The position numbers were made by a program, and so were the translations under genes. Shown piece by piece: positions 21,849-24,476 of a stretch of DNA of 24,476 nt. Numbering within the stretch: the stretch's first letter is position 1; each line of letters starts with the position of its first letter. The DNA is from Calocera cornea HHB12733 (Eukaryota; Basidiomycota; Dacrymycetes; Dacrymycetales; Dacrymycetaceae), in NCBI GenBank assembly GCA_001632435.1, contig KV424173.1, forward strand, positions 1-24,476, written 5' to 3'. A model generated the notes under the pieces. It searched no databases. It was not told the DNA's origin and was given only the letters and a program-made list of their open reading frames with translations.

Positions 21849-22874
21849 ATGGACATGGACGACGCTGTCTCTCTTCTGGGCAATGATAACGACAATGAGC
21901 TCGATGACGGCGACAACCTGCTGATGGGGATGAGCAACGCGCTCGTTGGCTCGTACAAGGCGGCAGACATGGGCGAAAGGACGTCTCCGTCGCGTTCGTC
22001 GACCGGCAGCTTCGCCTCGGTCGACATCACAGGCAGCTCCAGCGCTGCGAAGAACACGACGCCCGCCGTTTCGCGCATCACGGCAAGCGTCTTGGCTCCT
22101 GGCCTGGCGCATACATCCATCGCTGCGGCCGAGGAGAAGGTCGAGCTGCACCCTCGCCTGATCTCTAACAAGGAGCTCGGCGTGCTCAGCGTCTTGCGCG
22201 CTGAGGGTAGCCATTTCACCGCGGCTGGTCGTGCTGCGATGGCGAGTCGCAGCTTGGAGGCGATGGAAGAGGGGATGGAGCCCGAGGTGAGCTCTTTCTC
22301 TCATATCGGGACCTGAAATGTCTCTGGACTGCCTGTCGACGGCGAACAGACGGTGACGGTGAAATGTCACCGGGCTGCCTGTCGACAGCGCAGGGAAGAT
22401 GGCATTTCGGCGATCTCGTCGTTTGTCTGAGCAGGCTGACAGCCCTGGACAGATCAATGAAGGGGACGACGACAAGAAGCTCGGCAAGAACGCTGCCGCC
22501 GGCTATGCCGCGGCGAAGAAGATCGGTGGGGGAATCGCGGCGGCGTTGGGCTTCGCGCAGGGTATGGTGGAGCGCGAGGAGAAAGCGGAGAAGAAGGAGA
22601 AGAGGACGGCGTGGCAGAAGTTCTGCCTTGGGATGAAGATCATCTTCGGATGGTTCCTGTTGGCGGTGACGACCGTTCTCTCGGTCTTGGCGAGCGCGGT
22701 GAAGGATAACCCGCTCAAGACGGCGAGCCTCGTCAGTGAGTATCGCTATCTTGCCTCTTTGAACTGAATCTGACGCGGCATACAGTTATTTGGTGCACGA
22801 TGCTTGCTCGCGGCGTGAGCTTCTGGGACATCGTGACCCAGAGCATCGACTCTTACAAGGCCAAGAAAGAGTAG
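21849..22874 (+). CDS. 275-aa putative membrane protein of the element
   Basis: Exons 21849-22286, 22435-22735 and 22786-22874 (introns 148 and 50 nt) close in phase. The function is not recognised. The N-terminus is acidic (DMDDAVSLLGNDNDNELDDGD), then Ser/Thr-rich. A predicted helical segment follows (about 100-145). Next come a Gly/Ala-rich stretch (GYAAAKKIGGGIAAALGF) and a lysine/glutamate-rich linker. One good transmembrane helix spans about 213-234 (MKIIFGWFLLAVTTVLSVLA), and a second hydrophobic patch near 247-260 precedes the end SYKAKKE. A Met at 21765 is also in frame but lies in pyrimidine-rich leader-like sequence. Intron 1 is three times the usual length because it contains two dyad motif copies. 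An alternative acceptor at 22455 would also keep phase. Confidence 0.7.
22311..22333 (-). repeat. Dispersed dyad motif, copy 9 (intronic)
   Basis: On the minus strand GGCAGTCC + AGAGACATTTCAGG. It lies inside intron 1 of the 275-aa gene; both outer arm bases are diverged. Confidence 0.75.
22358..22380 (-). repeat. Dispersed dyad motif, copy 10 (intronic)
   Basis: On the minus strand AGGCAGCCC + GGTGACATTTCACC. With copy 9 it forms a diverged 46-bp tandem pair; both are followed by CTGTCGAC. Confidence 0.85.
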
Positions 22875-23272
22875 AGTCGCCCGTAGATACTGCCCTGTAC
22901 GCTGCTCTACCAGAGCGAAATGACATTGTTTTCAAAAGCGATTTCTATGGGCAGTCCGGTGACATTTCACCTCCAGTGCGATGTCATTAGAACATTAGTT
23001 CGATGGTATTATTACTGCTAGGAAGCGGGCCGGGTCTGTCGTGCACGACCCCAAACCGAGTGACGCCTCGAAGGCCAACAATAACTTACCGCTTATAAGT
23101 AGTGTTACATAATCGTCATAACTAACCGAGCCCGGTTGAATGGAATCAATATCACTTCAGTCGCCGCTCCAAATAAGATGACTAATTACTTGGGAAAAGG
23201 GAAAGTACAGGACAGACCACGATTGGGTCTGAGGAGACCACCACGATGCTGTGCCGCCTGAAACGCGTAAAC
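22875..23272. other. Right subterminal non-coding region
   Basis: From the stop of the 275-aa gene to the right TIR. It holds motif copy 11 and a TGGGTC matching left-end subterminal GACCCA. No gene is supported. Confidence 0.6.
22949..22971 (+). repeat. Dispersed dyad motif, copy 11
   Basis: GGGCAGTCC + GGTGACATTTCACC, 75 bp after the stop codon of the 275-aa gene; this copy is identical to the consensus. Confidence 0.88.
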
Positions 23273-23298
23273 TGAGCTGTCCACTCTGCCATTCCGTA
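23273..23298 (-). repeat. Right terminal inverted repeat
   Basis: Exact reverse complement of the left TIR over 26 bases; the plus strand ends GCCATTCCGTA. Confidence 0.92.
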
Positions 23299-23304
23299 TC
23301 ATTC
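23299..23304 (+). repeat. Right target-site duplication TCATTC
   Basis: Directly follows the right TIR and matches 10643-10648 exactly. Confidence 0.85.
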
Positions 23305-23802
23305 TCCGATAAGTACGCCCGTACGTATGAGTGCCTACCAGTCTGAGCTTCAAAATCTCTGCAGCTGTACAAGAACCGAGTTGGCATATGTGAGACGAAT
23401 CGCTCAATATAATGTAGAAGAGGTGCCCAATCACACTAGACGCGGACTAGGGTCTGATAGTAAGCAAGTTAAGTACTTATGCATGGGTGAACAGCCATCA
23501 AGCGGCTGTATGCTGTAACGGGCTGATAGGGTGCTGATTTACTTCAATCCTCTTCCGGGCTGGAAATCAGCATCCGCTGAGACGTGTCAAGCAATCTGCC
23601 CCTAAGAGCAGCTGAGTTTGCCTCCGCTCCAGGGGACTCAGTGCGTCTGAGTCCGTGTGTGAGGGCACACAGTCTAGCAAGGCTGCCGACTAAACCCGAC
23701 TGAGTCGAAGAGACCGAAGACGAGGGATTCGGGGGAGGTCGTGGCTGACAGTATCCAAGAACCAACCAATCGTACCCTTCGTAAGTCCAACTAGGAGATA
23801 CG
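23305..23802. other. Host flank between the element and a retrotransposon
   Basis: About 500 bp without a supported gene. Before insertion it would have lain directly upstream of the Sen15 promoter. It contains a 9-bp inverted repeat at 23532-23540 / 23564-23572 (TGCTGATTT / AAATCAGCA). Confidence 0.6.
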
Positions 23803-24252
23803 TGGGATGTCAAAGGTAGTTCGGATGCAGCAAGCAGAGTTTGGAGAGAGTTCGGATGTTCGGAGTGGGAGGACGGATGTGATGACCAGGCTTTCTCACA
23901 AGACTATGGAGATTCCTCAGAGATCAGATCTAAGGAGAAGCTACCGAAGCTACCGAAGTTTATATACGAGTATACGATCACAGCCTCAGCTTCTCCCGAA
24001 ATGCCGAGGTGAGACCCAACACTGCCCAGGACACAGCCGAGGCATAGTCCGCACAGCCGAAGCATAGCCGAGTGGGCACTGCCTTACCTAAGCCTGTACC
24101 AAGTATCCGAAGGTTTATGCCGAAGGTATGACTTTGTAACCGAAGACCTGAATGCGGAGCCGAGTTCTGGGGAACTGTCGAAGGTGGTCGAAGGTGTCCG
24201 AGTGCTGCGAGATCGTGCCCGAGTTGGCCGAACTTGGTGTCCCCTGACATCA
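23803..24252 (-). mobile_element. 3' LTR of a Ty3/Gypsy retrotransposon
   Basis: On the minus strand it starts TGATGTCAGG directly after the polypurine tract and probably ends TTGACATCCCA at 23803, giving 450 bp with TG...CA ends and near-symmetric ATGTCA/TGACAT tips. A TATATAAA (23959-23966, minus strand) fits the LTR promoter. The lower boundary is inferred from the TG...CA rule; the partner LTR is outside the window. Confidence 0.6.
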
Positions 24253-24260
24253 CCCCCCCT
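24253..24260 (-). other. Polypurine tract of the retrotransposon
   Basis: AGGGGGGG on the minus strand, directly between the pol stop codon (24261-24263) and the LTR start: the plus-strand primer site expected next to a 3' LTR. Confidence 0.75.
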
Positions 24261-24476
24261 TCAAGGTTTGCCGACTCGGCAAACTCGGCCCTTTGTCCAA
24301 TCAAATAAGACCCGATTCACATGTTCGGTGTAGTTTTCAAAGGTTCGGAATGGAAGTCGGGCAAAGTCGGTTGCAGAGATTCTCTTTGGGGCCTCGGGGT
24401 GCCTTCGGTGGAAGTCTCGTACAGCCGCCTTTGCTTTTGTGAGGGACTCGGGAGTTTGCCAGGTGTTCTCGGAGTT
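24261..24476 (-). CDS. Ty3/Gypsy pol polyprotein, C-terminal chromodomain tail (partial)
   Basis: A minus-strand frame open from the window edge to TGA 24261-24263, 71 residues, 5' end beyond the window. It begins ENTWQTPESLTKAKAAVRDF, the end of a chromodomain as found after the integrase of chromoviral Gypsy elements. It continues with HRRHPEAPKRIS and LPFRTF and ends WTKGRVCRVGKP, a style common in basidiomycete elements. The stop is followed at once by polypurine tract and LTR. No lesion is visible in the part present. Confidence 0.78.
   Translation of the reverse strand, partial: NSENTWQTPESLTKAKAAVRDFHRRHPEAPKRISATDFARLPFRTFENYTEHVNRVLFDWTKGRVCRVGKP

Larger units (their letters stand above)
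10649..23298. mobile_element. 12,650-bp integrase-bearing DNA element with cargo genes
   Basis: Perfect 26-bp terminal inverted repeats (10649-10674 and 23273-23298) are flanked by the 6-bp direct duplication TCATTC. Between them are five spliced, uninterrupted genes: DDE integrase (-), alpha-type kinase (+), 995-aa Cys-cluster protein (-), 286-aa PPAY protein (-) and 275-aa membrane protein (+). Eleven copies of a dyad motif occur only here. A 6-bp TSD and a retroviral-type integrase are shared with Maverick/Polinton elements. However, the TIRs are much shorter and no polymerase, packaging ATPase, protease or capsid is recognisable. Inference: the integrase mobilises the unit and the remaining genes are cargo or accessory functions. 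The family assignment is open. Confidence 0.85.

Noticed and set aside
21558..22487. 309-codon minus-strand frame antisense to the membrane-protein gene
   Set aside because: It covers exon and intron of the spliced plus-strand gene and contains translated dyad motifs; no domain.
10649..23298. Classification as Maverick/Polinton, Starship or Kyakuja-Dileera-Zisupton element
   Set aside because: No PolB, ATPase, protease or capsid (Polinton); no tyrosine-recombinase captain (Starship); the TSD is 6 rather than 8 bp and the transposase type differs (KDZ). Only the TSD length and integrase fold link it to Polintons.

Overview
The window is nuclear DNA of a filamentous basidiomycete, most likely an Agaricomycete. 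Genes are cut by many short introns, almost all 45-57 nt, with GT...AG ends and frequent CTRAC branch sites. The recognisable proteins fit this: an RRM-YTH protein with a split YTH domain, tRNA-splicing endonuclease subunit Sen15, an alpha-type kinase of the fungal kind, and a chromodomain-type Ty3/Gypsy pol end. Exon coordinates below were derived by hand from splice signals, phase continuity and protein similarity; no transcript data were available.

Layout. (1) Positions 1-1168: a 14-bp minisatellite at the edge, then a short degenerate APH/kinase-fold gene. (2) 1169-4221: about 3 kb of GC-rich sequence with no convincing gene. (3) 4222-9204: a 1323-residue RRM + YTH putative m6A reader, with a 43-nt first exon and a 961-nt first intron. 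(4) 9938-10505, minus strand: a five-exon Sen15 gene, convergent with the YTH gene. (5) 10649-23298: a 12,650-bp mobile element with perfect 26-bp terminal inverted repeats and a perfect 6-bp target-site duplication (TCATTC). (6) 23305-23802: host flank without a gene. (7) 23803-24476, minus strand: the 3' end of a Ty3/Gypsy retrotransposon (pol stop, polypurine tract, about 450-bp LTR).

The element is the notable find. It carries five multi-exon genes, all open across every junction: a retroviral-type DDE integrase (minus, 512 aa), an alpha-type protein kinase (plus, 754 aa), a 995-aa protein with an acidic disordered N-terminal half and an eight-cysteine cluster (minus), a 286-aa protein with a PPAY motif (minus), and a 275-aa putative membrane protein (plus). 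Eleven copies of a roughly 23-bp motif with a dyad core (GGTGA-CATT-TCACC) lie inside the element in both orientations, and I see none outside it. They occur in promoters, introns, 3' flanks, a 45-bp tandem array and two coding exons, where they are read in the same frame. Identical TIRs, an identical TSD and uninterrupted genes suggest a young and perhaps active insertion.

The integrase and 6-bp TSD recall Maverick/Polinton elements, but no DNA polymerase, ATPase, protease or capsid gene is recognisable. I therefore describe it as an undescribed-looking, integrase-mobilised cargo element. The element landed 137 bp upstream of the Sen15 start codon and so separates that gene from its original distal promoter.
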